57,789 bases of DNA from Casp-actino8 sp964614655 (lineage in GTDB: Bacteria; Actinomycetota; Acidimicrobiia; Acidimicrobiales; Ilumatobacteraceae). Shown piece by piece: positions 41,801 to 50,658 of this stretch. Every line of letters starts with the position of its first letter. Position 1 is the first letter of the stretch. The position numbers and the translations under genes were made by a program. The DNA lies in contig CAZTPF010000011.1 of assembly GCA_964614655.1 (NCBI GenBank), positions 1 to 57,789 of the forward strand. Direction: 5' to 3'. The notes beneath the pieces are model-generated. The model was not told where the DNA came from. It saw only the letters and a program-made list of their open reading frames with translations, and searched no databases.

Positions 41801-43543
41801 GTGCTTCGAACCGAGGAGAAGGGTCGTCTACGACGCGCGGTTCGTCTGTTGATCACTCTGGTCTCGTATCGACCCCGGGCTTTCTCGATGGCCGTTGCCG
41901 GAGCCGCGGTGTTCGCCTTCTGCACCGTGGCCGCATCGTGGGTCGTGCAGTGGTTGGTCGACGAGATCGTGGTGGTGCGGTTCGAACAAGGACGAATCGA
42001 CGGTGCCGGTCTTCTCGCCGGCACTGCCGTACTGATACTGCTGGCCTTGATTCGTGCGGTCGGTGTCGTGGTGCGGCGGACCTGGGCCGGCAAGGCTCAG
42101 TGGGGAACAGCTCGGGATCTGAGCGAAGAGGTGCTCGACTCGGTCGTCACCCAGCCGGTGTCCTGGCACCGCCGTCAATCGACTGGCGACCTCAGCACTC
42201 GAGTCGGTGTCGACGTGGAGGCGGCGGTGTCCGTCATGGCGCCGATGCCCTTCGCGAGTTCGGTGATCTTCATGATGGTCATCGCCGCGATCGGGATGAT
42301 CTCGGTCGATGCATGGCTCGGCGCCGTCGCCGCAGCTGTCTTTCCCTTGTTGATCCTGCTGAACGTGAGCTATCAGAGACGAGTCGACCGCTGGTACGAC
42401 CTGGCCCAGAACGAACTCGGTGATCTGTCGGCTGCCGCTCACGAAAGTTTCGAAGGAGTGACCGTCGTGAAGGCGTTCGGCGCCGAAGTTCGGGAGACCG
42501 AGCGTCTGGCTGGGATCGCATCACGGGTTCGCGGTGCCCGAATCCAGGCGATTCGTCTGCGATCGGCATTCGAGACTCTCCTCGACGTGATCCCCAACGC
42601 GACGAACGTGGGCATCGTCCTACTCGGCAGCATCAGAGTTCGAGACGGTCATCTGACCCTGGGCGAACTGACTTCCTTCGTGTACCTGTTCACCCTCTTG
42701 GTCTTCCCGTTGCGGATCATCGGATACGCGCTGTCGGAATTTCCGCGTTCTCAGGCCGGATACTCACGTGTGCGATCCCTCGTGGACCAGCCACTCGAAG
42801 CGGATCCTCGGGCGGCGATCACCGCTGGCGAAGACTTCGAGGCCGTTCACGTCACGGTGAGTCATGAACCGCTTCGACCGGTCGTCGTGGACGTGTCGTT
42901 GCGACTCCGACGCGGCACGACGACCGTGATCGTCGGCGGTACCGGTTCCGGTAAGACGACTCTCGTGGAAGCTCTTGCCGGTCATGTTCCTCTCCAGTCC
43001 GGTCGCGTGCGTTCGCCTTTCGTGAATCCGGTGTTGGTCTTCCAGGAGCCGTTTCTTCTGAGCGGATCGGTGGCCGAGAACGTGCGCTTCGGGCGGGATC
43101 TCTCGGCCGAAGCGGTGACGCGTGCCCTCCGCATCTCCGAGGCGTCGTTCGTGCACGATCTCCCGTTCGGAGTCGACACGGTGATCGGAGAGCGCGGTGT
43201 CGGATTGTCGGGCGGCCAACGTCAACGAATCGCACTGGCGCGAGCGCTGGCTGGTGAACCCGACGTGATCTTCCTCGACGACGTCACGAGTGCTCTCGAC
43301 CCCACCACCGAATCGCAGGTTCTGACCAACATCGAACGTGATTGTGCCGGTCTGACTGTCGTCGCCGTCGCCAGTCGACCGACGCTTCTCGGGCGCGCCG
43401 ATCTGGTGGTCTTCCTCGAGAACGGTCACGTGACCGCGTCCGGTCGCCATGGTGAACTCTTCCGTGACGTGCCGGCCTATCGCCGTCTCGTGATGGCGTA
43501 CGAATCCGACCGCTCTTCTTCCGACACCGAGGTTCCGGAATGA
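41801..43543 (+). CDS. ABC exporter half-transporter with degenerate ATPase site
   Basis: 580 residues: six-helix ABC membrane domain (about 20-310) fused to an ATPase domain. Walker A is G-G-T-G-S-G-K-T-T and the signature L-S-G-G-Q-R-Q-R is canonical. The catalytic Glu after Walker B is Asp (I-F-L-D-D-V-T-S-A-L-D), and the H-loop His is Ser (V-A-S-R-P-T). This is the non-catalytic half expected of an asymmetric heterodimer such as TM287/288; its partner follows at 43554. GTG 41801 gives the normal length. The transported compound is unknown. Confidence 0.9.
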   Translation: MLRTEEKGRLRRAVRLLITLVSYRPRAFSMAVAGAAVFAFCTVAASWVVQWLVDEIVVVRFEQGRIDGAGLLAGTAVLILLALIRAVGVVVRRTWAGKAQWGTARDLSEEVLDSVVTQPVSWHRRQSTGDLSTRVGVDVEAAVSVMAPMPFASSVIFMMVIAAIGMISVDAWLGAVAAAVFPLLILLNVSYQRRVDRWYDLAQNELGDLSAAAHESFEGVTVVKAFGAEVRETERLAGIASRVRGARIQAIRLRSAFETLLDVIPNATNVGIVLLGSIRVRDGHLTLGELTSFVYLFTLLVFPLRIIGYALSEFPRSQAGYSRVRSLVDQPLEADPRAAITAGEDFEAVHVTVSHEPLRPVVVDVSLRLRRGTTTVIVGGTGSGKTTLVEALAGHVPLQSGRVRSPFVNPVLVFQEPFLLSGSVAENVRFGRDLSAEAVTRALRISEASFVHDLPFGVDTVIGERGVGLSGGQRQRIALARALAGEPDVIFLDDVTSALDPTTESQVLTNIERDCAGLTVVAVASRPTLLGRADLVVFLENGHVTASGRHGELFRDVPAYRRLVMAYESDRSSSDTEVPE

Positions 43544-43553
43544 GGGTGGCGAC

Positions 43554-45404
43554 ATGAGCGACTCGATTGGCCACACTCCACCACGGGTCGCGTCCACCGA
43601 CAAGGGTGCGATCGCGACGATCGGGGCCGGCGTTCGCGTCGCGCCTTCGTTGCGTCGAGGTCTCGGCCTGACGATCGTCCTCGCTCTCGTGGGTGCGGCG
43701 GGACGAGTCGTCGTACCGATCCTCCTACAACAGGCCATCGACCGCGGCTTCTCCCGAATCGACGGTCGGACGACGGTCGACGTCGGCGTCATCGGAACGC
43801 TGTGCTCCATCGGATTCGTCTCACTTCTGATTGCCGGAGTCGCTCAACGAACCGCCGTTCTTCGACTCGGTCGCAGCAGCGAAGAAGCTCTCTTCGGCCT
43901 CCGAAGTCGGCTCTTCCAGCACGTTCATCGCATCAGCGTCGAGGACCACAACGACGAAAAGCGAGGGGCACTGGTCGCCCGGGTGACGTCGGACGTGGAG
44001 ACCCTCTCGCAGTTCTTCTCGTGGGGAGGTCTCGCATTCCTTCTGAACGGTGCGCTCATGCTGATCGTCAGCCTCGTCATGTTGGCCTACGACTGGATTC
44101 TCGCTCTCGTCGTCATCGCAGTGTCGGCACCACTCTTCGTCGTCCTGCGTCGCGTACAAGCGCATCTGGTGGCCGCTTACGACCGTGTGCGAGAGACGAA
44201 CGGCGCCATGCTCGGCTCATCGGCCGAGATCATCAACGGAGCCGAGACCCTGACCGCGTATCGAGTCGGCGACGTCTATGCCGCGCGGACCGTGGAATTG
44301 GCCGAGGATCGAGCCCGAGCTCAGACCCGCGCCAGCCTGATCGGCGCCTTCCTCTTTCCGTCCGGGGAAGTATTCGGAACCATTGCAGTGTCGGCGGTGA
44401 TCGCCCTCGGAGTGTGGAGAGGACCGGGATCGAGTCTCACGGCGGGTGCGGTGATCGGTTTCGTCTTCCTCACTTATCGATTCCTGGAGCCGATCGCCGA
44501 GATGACCGAGGTTCTCGATCAGACGCAGACCGCCGTCGCCGGTCTCCGTCGAGTGCTCGGAATCCTGGCGATACCCGTCGGGCCTCCCGTCGATCCTCAC
44601 CCCCTGACCGTTCCGGTCGGGCCGATCACCGTCGACCTCGATGCTGTCTCCTTCTCGTACCGTCCCCGCGAGGGGGACTCCGACGGGCGTCTCGAACCCG
44701 TTCTCTTCGACGTGAGCGCCTCGATTCGGCCCGGCACACGAGTCGCCGTCGTGGGCGAGACCGGATCGGGCAAGACGACCCTCGGACGACTCTTGGCCCG
44801 CTTCGTCGATCCGACGAGTGGCTCGGTGACGCTCAACGGCGTTCCGCTGACCCGCATTTCGAACGAGGATCTTCGACGCCGTCTGGTCGTCGTTCCACAG
44901 GAACCGTTCTTGTTCGACGACACCATCGCCGAGAATCTCCGATTCGCCGACCCGGATCTCAGTGACGTCGACCTCCGACACAAGATCGTCGAACTCGAAC
45001 TGGGGGATTGGATCGACTCGTTGCCGGCCGGTCTGGAGACCGAGGTCGGCCAACGAGGCGGCAACCTGTCAGCGGGCGAGCGGCAACTCGTGGCGCTGAT
45101 TCGAGCGTCGTTGGTTCCCAGTTCGGTTCTCGTTCTCGACGAGGCGACCTCGTCGGTCGACGCTTTGACCGAGGTCCGAATCGGTCGCATCCTGGAACGT
45201 ATGTCGGAAGGTCGAACCACGATCGCGATCGCGCATCGCCTGTCCACGGCGGCTCGAGCCGATCGAATTCTGGTGCTCGACAAGGGGCGGTTGGTGGAGG
45301 ACGGATCGCACGTCGACTTGCTCGGGCGGCGAGGCGTCTATTGCAAGATGTACGACGACTGGTTGCGGACCTCGGCTCAGGAGACCGAGAGTCCGGAGGG
45401 CTGA
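43554..45404 (+). CDS. ABC exporter half-transporter with canonical ATPase site
   Basis: 616 residues: membrane domain about 45-345, then the ATPase. Walker A G-E-T-G-S-G-K-T-T, Walker B V-L-V-L-D-E-A-T with catalytic Glu, and H-loop I-A-H-R-L-S are intact. Its signature is altered to L-S-A-G-E-R-Q, which would face the degenerate Walker site of the preceding protein. The two therefore form one consensus and one degenerate nucleotide site. The ATG at 43554 follows the partner's stop by 10 bp, with GAGGGTGGCG upstream. Confidence 0.92.
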   Translation: MSDSIGHTPPRVASTDKGAIATIGAGVRVAPSLRRGLGLTIVLALVGAAGRVVVPILLQQAIDRGFSRIDGRTTVDVGVIGTLCSIGFVSLLIAGVAQRTAVLRLGRSSEEALFGLRSRLFQHVHRISVEDHNDEKRGALVARVTSDVETLSQFFSWGGLAFLLNGALMLIVSLVMLAYDWILALVVIAVSAPLFVVLRRVQAHLVAAYDRVRETNGAMLGSSAEIINGAETLTAYRVGDVYAARTVELAEDRARAQTRASLIGAFLFPSGEVFGTIAVSAVIALGVWRGPGSSLTAGAVIGFVFLTYRFLEPIAEMTEVLDQTQTAVAGLRRVLGILAIPVGPPVDPHPLTVPVGPITVDLDAVSFSYRPREGDSDGRLEPVLFDVSASIRPGTRVAVVGETGSGKTTLGRLLARFVDPTSGSVTLNGVPLTRISNEDLRRRLVVVPQEPFLFDDTIAENLRFADPDLSDVDLRHKIVELELGDWIDSLPAGLETEVGQRGGNLSAGERQLVALIRASLVPSSVLVLDEATSSVDALTEVRIGRILERMSEGRTTIAIAHRLSTAARADRILVLDKGRLVEDGSHVDLLGRRGVYCKMYDDWLRTSAQETESPEG

Positions 45405-45445
45405 CACGGCGGATCGACGAATGCTCGATTCGGACTTCGGTGAGC

Positions 45446-45451
45446 CAAGAT
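45446..45451 (+). promoter_or_regulatory. -10 box of leaderless phosphatase promoter
   Basis: CAAGAT, 6 nt, GTG 45458. This supports a start that places the catalytic R-H-G at the very N-terminus. Confidence 0.4.
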
Positions 45452-45457
45452 GTCGGG

Positions 45458-46141
45458 GTGGAGATCGTTCTCGTCCGGCACGGCGAACCCGAGTGGGTGC
45501 GCGACGATCTGAACGTCGACAACCCGCCCCTCACCGATCGGGGACGACGCCAAGCCGATCGCGTCGCCGAGGCTCTTCGGGACGAGCACTTCGACGAGAT
45601 CTGGGTCTCCCCGTTGTTGCGAGCCCAGCAGACCGTACGCCCCTTGGCCGAAGAACGAGGGCTCTCGCTGGCGTCGATCACCCAGGACTGGCTGGAGGAG
45701 ATCCGTAATCCGCTCTGGCACGGAACTCCACGTGAGCGGGCCGACGCCGCCTACGCCGAGGAGCGTCGGCGTCCGGCCGAAGGCCGGTGGGAGGGGCTCG
45801 ACGGTGGAGAGCGGGTGCGCGATTTCGTCGACCGTATTCACACGAATGCCGCACTCTTCTTCGAGGAACGCGGTGTTCGGCCCGTACCCCACAGCCTTCC
45901 CGTCTGGACGATGAACGAATCGGCGCGTCGCTTGCTGCTGGTGGCCCATGCCGGCACCAACAGTGTCCTGATCGGCCACCTCCTCGGTCTGGTCACGACA
46001 CCTTGGGAGTGGGAGCGTTTCGTTCTCGGTCACGCCTCGATCAGTCGCCTGACCTCCTATGAGATAGGAGACGGTCACACTTTCGGTCTCGTCAAACTCA
46101 GCGATGTCGAGCATCTCGATCGTGGCGATCGAACCTTCTGA
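45458..46141 (+). CDS. Histidine phosphatase family protein (phosphoglycerate mutase-like)
   Basis: 227 residues from GTG 45458. The catalytic L-V-R-H-G-E is at residues 5-10, with the second R in S-P-L-L-R-A-Q-Q-T and the second His in V-A-H-A-G-T-N-S-V. It acts on small phosphate esters; alpha-ribazole phosphatase or sugar phosphatase roles are possible. The frame is open upstream into the ABC gene, but the family start and the -10 spacing support 45458. Confidence 0.87.
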   Translation: MEIVLVRHGEPEWVRDDLNVDNPPLTDRGRRQADRVAEALRDEHFDEIWVSPLLRAQQTVRPLAEERGLSLASITQDWLEEIRNPLWHGTPRERADAAYAEERRRPAEGRWEGLDGGERVRDFVDRIHTNAALFFEERGVRPVPHSLPVWTMNESARRLLLVAHAGTNSVLIGHLLGLVTTPWEWERFVLGHASISRLTSYEIGDGHTFGLVKLSDVEHLDRGDRTF

Positions 46142-46208
46142 GGTCTGTGAGAATCATGACAGAGAGCGAACCCGGCCGAATCGAAGCCGGCGAGAAGTGA
46201 GAGGTGGC

Positions 46209-47297
46209 ATGAGCGACGACATCGATCCCATGGCGGTGAAACTCTTCAGTTTCCTCGTCTTCACGAAGCTCGAGGGAGCCGTCACGTCGGGGATGATCCA
46301 TCTCGGTGATCGTCTCGGCCTGTATCGCACCTTGGCCGCATCGCCCGAGCCGATGTCGATCCAGGCGTTGGCAAGCACTCTCGAACTGCACCCCCGATGG
46401 GTTCAGGAATGGGCTCACAATCAAGCCGCGGCCAAGATCGTTCAGCATCATCGAGGCGACGACGGCACCGAGTTGCTCTCGCTCTCGCCTGAAGGTCGAA
46501 TCGTTCTCGCCGACGAGGAGAATCCGGCCTTCGGAATGGGGATGTTCCATCGCCTTCCTCAGACGATGGAGAGTCTGCGTCACCTGCCCGAGTCGTTCCG
46601 CACCGGGATCGGACGCGACTACGACAGTCATGGCCCCGAGGGTGCAGTCGGGATCGAGAGAAGTTTCGAGCCATGGAGCAACGCGCACCTTCTTCCGACG
46701 GTACTGCCGGCGCTCGACGGCGTCGTCGAGCGATTGGACGCCGGAGCTTCAGTGGCCGACATCGGTTGCGGCGCCGGCGGCGCGGCCGTACTGATGGGTC
46801 GACGCTTTCCGAATTCGCTGATCGTCGGTTACGACATCTCCCGGTACGCCCTCGAGCGGGCCGGCCACAAGAAGGAGGAGGCCGGTACGCACAACGTGCG
46901 GTTCGCCGATCCGCGGCGCGATCCTTTGCCGGACGACGAGTCTCTCGACCTGGTGACCGCTTTCGACTGCATCCACGACATGACGCATCCGGCCGAGATG
47001 ATGTCGGCCATTCGTCGGTCACTCAAACCCGATGGAGTCTGGTTGCTGGTCGACATCAAGGCTCTCGACACCTACGAGGAGAACGCGTCCCAGAACCCCA
47101 TGGCCTCGCTCATGTACGGCATTTCCGTGATGTCGTGTATGTCGTCGGCCATGTCGGTCGAAGGAGGTGCCGGACTCGGAACGCTGGGACTGCCCGAGTC
47201 GACAGCCCGTTCGATGGCCGCCGATGCCGGTTTCACCCGGTTTCGCCGGCTCGACATCGATCATTCGGTGAACGCCTTTTACGAGGTGAGGCCATGA
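46209..47297 (+). CDS. SAM-dependent class I methyltransferase with winged-helix N-terminus
   Basis: 362 residues. An N-terminal winged-helix or dimerisation domain (about 20-100) precedes the Rossmann methyltransferase domain. The SAM motif is V-A-D-I-G-C-G-A-G-G (about 180-189), the acidic loop V-G-Y-D-I-S, and motif post I A-F-D-C-I-H-D-M. It resembles the Rv2258c-like actinobacterial methyltransferases. GAGGTGGC precedes the ATG at 46209. It overlaps the PPOX gene by ATGA, and a SDR follows, so the three may modify one metabolite. Confidence 0.9.
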   Translation: MSDDIDPMAVKLFSFLVFTKLEGAVTSGMIHLGDRLGLYRTLAASPEPMSIQALASTLELHPRWVQEWAHNQAAAKIVQHHRGDDGTELLSLSPEGRIVLADEENPAFGMGMFHRLPQTMESLRHLPESFRTGIGRDYDSHGPEGAVGIERSFEPWSNAHLLPTVLPALDGVVERLDAGASVADIGCGAGGAAVLMGRRFPNSLIVGYDISRYALERAGHKKEEAGTHNVRFADPRRDPLPDDESLDLVTAFDCIHDMTHPAEMMSAIRRSLKPDGVWLLVDIKALDTYEENASQNPMASLMYGISVMSCMSSAMSVEGGAGLGTLGLPESTARSMAADAGFTRFRRLDIDHSVNAFYEVRP

Positions 47298-47740
47298 CCC
47301 AATCGTCTCCGCTCTCGTTGTCCGACGTGGTCACGGAGAGCCGTCGCTTCGGTCCGATCGCATACGTGGGGACCACCGGCCAGGACGGCGAGCCCCACGT
47401 GGCTCCGGTGGTCGTGAATTGGGTCGACGAACGCGTCGTCGCATTCGTCCTGACGGCGAGTCGCAAGGTTCGCAATGTCCGGCAGAACCCGAGAGCCACA
47501 GTTCATTTCTCGGTGGGTGACAGCTCCGGTTGGGACAGTTGCATCGTCTGGGGATCGGTGTCGATCGTCGACGACACCGAAGGGCGACGCGGCTTGTGGA
47601 ATCGCATGGGTTACGACCTCGCCGCTTTCGAACCGGGAGGTCCGGAGGCCGACACGCACGTCTTTCTCGTGATCGATCCGACGAGGGCGACCATTCTCCG
47701 CTCGTATGGAATGGGCGGCCGAGAGACGTGGAGCCGATGA
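47294..47740 (+). CDS. Pyridoxamine 5'-phosphate oxidase-fold protein (FMN/F420 binding)
   Basis: 148 residues forming a split beta-barrel. I-A-Y-V-G-T-T-G-Q-D-G-E-P-H-V-A-P is the family N-terminal strand pair, and K-V-R-N-V-R-Q-N-P-R-A-T-V follows. Actinobacterial members bind FMN or F420 and act as small oxidoreductases. The ATG at 47294 overlaps the methyltransferase stop, and the stop overlaps the SDR ATG. Confidence 0.87.
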   Translation: MTQSSPLSLSDVVTESRRFGPIAYVGTTGQDGEPHVAPVVVNWVDERVVAFVLTASRKVRNVRQNPRATVHFSVGDSSGWDSCIVWGSVSIVDDTEGRRGLWNRMGYDLAAFEPGGPEADTHVFLVIDPTRATILRSYGMGGRETWSR

Positions 47741-48528
47741 CGAAACGTCTGACCCGTCTCGACCGTTCGGTGTCCGATCGGGTCGTCGTCGTCACGGGAG
47801 CTGCCAGCGGTATGGGCCGGGCCACTGCTCAACTGTTCGCCGACGAAGGTGCACGAGTGGTCGTCGTCGATCGGAACGACGATGCCGTGATCGATGTCGT
47901 GGAGAGCATCGCGGACGTTCACGGATCCGACCGAGTCCAGGGTGGAGGGCTCGACGTCACCGATCGCGCGGCGGTCGTCGATCTCGTCGATGAGGTCGTC
48001 GGACGTTGGGGAGTGATCGACTGCCTGGTCAACAACGCGGGGGTGTCGGTCGTGACGTCGTTGTTCCAGGACGAGAGCTTCGAAGCGGCCTGGCAACGAA
48101 CTCTCGACGTCAATCTCACTGCCTACGTGAACCTGGCGCGTCTCGTCGCTCCGATCATGAAGGCGCGCGGTTTCGGTCGAATCGTCAACATCGCCTCCAC
48201 CGAGTCGATCGTGGCCACGGCAGGTCTCGCCGCCTATTCGGCTTCCAAGGCCGGGGTCACGGGACTCACACGATCGATGGCGGTCGAACTGGGGCGCCAC
48301 GGAATCACGGTCAACTGCATTTGCCCCGGACCGATCGACACCGGGATGACAGCGGGAATTCCCGAGGAAGCCAAAGAGGCCTACGCCCGACGCAAGGTGC
48401 CGCTTCGGCGCTACGGAGATCCGGAGGAGGTCGCCCACATGACCTTGTCTCTCTGTCTGCCGGCGGCGAGCTTCACGAACGGCTCGACCCTCGTCGTGGA
48501 CGGTGGAATGACCATCCGCCACACGTGA
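47737..48528 (+). CDS. SDR family oxidoreductase (classical)
   Basis: 263 residues with intact classical motifs: T-G-A-A-S-G-M-G (20-27 region), V-V-D-R-N after strand 2, N-N-A-G, the Ser in I-A-S-T-E-S and Y-S-A-S-K. P-G-P-I-D-T and the C-terminal V-V-D-G-G-M-T complete the fold. NAD(P)-dependent alcohol or ketone chemistry; substrate unknown. It is the third gene of the methyltransferase-PPOX-SDR unit, joined by 4-bp overlaps. Confidence 0.92.
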   Translation: MTKRLTRLDRSVSDRVVVVTGAASGMGRATAQLFADEGARVVVVDRNDDAVIDVVESIADVHGSDRVQGGGLDVTDRAAVVDLVDEVVGRWGVIDCLVNNAGVSVVTSLFQDESFEAAWQRTLDVNLTAYVNLARLVAPIMKARGFGRIVNIASTESIVATAGLAAYSASKAGVTGLTRSMAVELGRHGITVNCICPGPIDTGMTAGIPEEAKEAYARRKVPLRRYGDPEEVAHMTLSLCLPAASFTNGSTLVVDGGMTIRHT

Positions 48529-48565
48529 GTCGTGTCGTCGTGTGTTCACGACGAAATGTCGCTCC

Positions 48566-49663
48566 TCACGAGGCGGGATCGATGATCCCGGTGAGACCGG
48601 TCGGACGGTGCTCACCGATGATCATCTGCTCGAGGATTCCGAGACCGACCTCGTCGCGATGCCTGACGCGGCACACGGTCTGGACGTGCAGATGGTGGGG
48701 GGAGCACGGATCGGGAACGGGGAGCGACCATCGTTCGGAAGCCACCGCCGATTCGCCCTTCCACGCCCCGTGCGTCCATTCGGGGTGCCCGTAGCCGATG
48801 CCGAGCATCTGGAATTCGTACAGGGGCTCGAAGGAGATCTCGTGCCGCGAACCGGCTCGGGTGGTCAGCGCCATCTCGAACGTTCGGGCCCAGCGAGTTC
48901 CGGGTCGCCAGCTGATCGAGTAGTCGACGGTGTCGCATTCGCTCACCTCGTCGAAACCGTCCGGGAGGACGAAGCCGGTCTCGTGCCAGCGTCTTCCGTC
49001 GGCGAATTCGTTGACGTCGAAATGGAACGCATAGTTCTCGAAGTTGACGGGAGCCCAGAGCCAGAAGAACTGTCGATCGCCGGTGGGTGCCCCGAGATCC
49101 GACGGTGTGCCGATGGGTCGGACCCCCCACGATCGGTCGCGCGAACCCCACGACGTGTCGAGCGAGATCTCGTGACGTGATCCGCTCACTTCGATCCATC
49201 CCTCCCAATGGCCGAACTGCGTGAGACGCGTGTAGTCGAACACGATCCTCTGTCCGGCCCGCATGGCGAAATGGGGCTCCTGCACCGGCGAGCTGCGGGC
49301 GACGAACGTCAGATCGGCGCGGATGTCGTGCTCGGGAGCGTCGACGACGATCCGATGACGTCGCATCGGCTCGACGATCCGAACGTCGATCGGGCCCACG
49401 CGATTGGCGTCCGCCCGATCGGTCGGAGCGCGACCGGAAGCGTGCAGTGAGATCTGCTCGGCGCCGTCGACGACCACCGAAAAGGACGCGTCCACAACGT
49501 GGCGATTGGGATACAAGCCGAGGGCCACTCCGAAGTAGAGCGACGCGTCGCGTCGATAGCCGTTGAAGAAGTAACGGTCGTAGTGATTCGCGTCACTGGT
49601 ACCCGTCAGGGCGATCGGCTGGCTTCCAGGGTGTATCGGGTAGTCGTCGAAGCTCGTCAGCAT
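48566..49663 (-). CDS. CrtC/AttH-like beta-barrel protein of unknown function
   Basis: 365 residues, rich in beta-strand and aromatic residues, with no signal peptide. The sequence has paired F-x-W-x-W-type strands (Q-F-F-W-L-W-A-P-V-N, H-F-D-V-N-E-F-A-D-G-R-R-W) recalling the hydroxyneurosporene synthase/AttH calycin-like fold, often annotated as DUF7064/7065 in mycobacteria. It may bind or hydrate an isoprenoid or other lipid. The ATG at 49663 lies 6 nt after TACCGT. Assignment is tentative. Confidence 0.7.
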   Translation of the reverse strand: MLTSFDDYPIHPGSQPIALTGTSDANHYDRYFFNGYRRDASLYFGVALGLYPNRHVVDASFSVVVDGAEQISLHASGRAPTDRADANRVGPIDVRIVEPMRRHRIVVDAPEHDIRADLTFVARSSPVQEPHFAMRAGQRIVFDYTRLTQFGHWEGWIEVSGSRHEISLDTSWGSRDRSWGVRPIGTPSDLGAPTGDRQFFWLWAPVNFENYAFHFDVNEFADGRRWHETGFVLPDGFDEVSECDTVDYSISWRPGTRWARTFEMALTTRAGSRHEISFEPLYEFQMLGIGYGHPEWTHGAWKGESAVASERWSLPVPDPCSPHHLHVQTVCRVRHRDEVGLGILEQMIIGEHRPTGLTGIIDPAS

Positions 49664-49669
49664 GATTCG

Positions 49670-49675
49670 ACGGTA
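49670..49675 (-). promoter_or_regulatory. -10 box of leaderless CrtC-like gene promoter
   Basis: Minus-strand TACCGT (49675 to 49670), 6 nt, ATG 49663. Confidence 0.5.
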
Positions 49676-49716
49676 ATCGTCGAAGCGACGATCGTCGAAG
49701 ATCTGATCCCTTCACC

Positions 49717-49722
49717 TAGTGT
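49717..49722 (+). promoter_or_regulatory. -10 box of leaderless ctaA promoter
   Basis: TAGTGT, 6 nt, GTG 49729. It shares a 65-bp divergent spacer with the CrtC-like gene. Confidence 0.5.
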
Positions 49723-49728
49723 CGGGGC

Positions 49729-50658
49729 GTGCGGTCCTGGACTGTGTCTCCCCAGCGTTACACCAAGATCGCCACGGGTGCACTGGTTCTTCTGTGCGTC
49801 ATCGTGGTGACCGGCGCGGCGGTTCGACTCACCGGTTCGGGACTCGGTTGCGAGGACTGGCCTCGCTGCAACGAGGAGCGCTTCATCGACGTCTCGACGG
49901 GGCACGGTGCGATCGAGCAGGTCAATCGCCTGTTCACCGGATTGGTCGCTGCCGGGGTGATCCTCGCCGTACTCGCCGCCCGACGTCGCCGTCCGTACCG
50001 TGTCGATCTCGTGCGTCTGGCCTGGGGTTTGGTGGTCGGGGTCGTCGGGCAGGTGGTCCTCGGAGGGATCGTCGTCCTGACCGATCTTCATCCGTTGGCC
50101 AATCAGGGTCATTTCGTGCTGTCGATGATCCTCGTCGCCAACGCCACGATCCTGGTGATGAGGTCCCGGGACCGAAGCACCGTCGGAGCCGTCGACACCC
50201 GGACTCGCCGAACGGGTCGCCTGATGGTGATCGCCGGCGTGATCGCGATCCTCACCGGAACGATCGTCACCGGTTCCGGACCCCATGCCGGAGACGAGAA
50301 CGCACGGCGATTCGACCTCGACATCTCCTCGGTGGCCCGACTTCACGGCATCTCCGTGATCGTGACCCTCGTACTCCTTCTGACCACCATTGCCCTGGCC
50401 CGTCGTTCCGTGTCCACCTGGCACGACATCTCCGGTCTGCTCGAGTTGACCATGGTCGTCGGAGTACTGCAGGGGGTCGTCGGCTACGTGCAGTACTTCA
50501 ACGGAATTCCGGCTGCCTTGGTCGCCGTTCACATCGCGGGCGCCACGGCCTTCATGATCGTCCTGACGGCCCTATGGCGGCGGCTCGCCGATCGTGGTGT
50601 CGACAGCGGCGACAGCGGTCAGACACTCGCCGACAGGCGGGCGACGGTCTCCTCGTAG
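49729..50658 (+). CDS. ctaA: Haem A synthase (CtaA/COX15)
   Basis: 309 residues, about eight membrane helices. It oxidises the C8 methyl of haem O to give haem A for aa3-type oxidases. The N-terminal T-G-S-G-L-G-C-E-D-W-P-R-C extracytoplasmic loop with a Cys pair is diagnostic. Conserved His residues occur in N-Q-G-H-F-V-L-S, R-L-H-G-I-S and V-H-I-A-G-A; the position usually His in helix 2 reads V-N-R-L-F-T-G. Its last 40 bp overlap the convergent nitronate monooxygenase gene. Confidence 0.9.
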   Translation: MRSWTVSPQRYTKIATGALVLLCVIVVTGAAVRLTGSGLGCEDWPRCNEERFIDVSTGHGAIEQVNRLFTGLVAAGVILAVLAARRRRPYRVDLVRLAWGLVVGVVGQVVLGGIVVLTDLHPLANQGHFVLSMILVANATILVMRSRDRSTVGAVDTRTRRTGRLMVIAGVIAILTGTIVTGSGPHAGDENARRFDLDISSVARLHGISVIVTLVLLLTTIALARRSVSTWHDISGLLELTMVVGVLQGVVGYVQYFNGIPAALVAVHIAGATAFMIVLTALWRRLADRGVDSGDSGQTLADRRATVSS

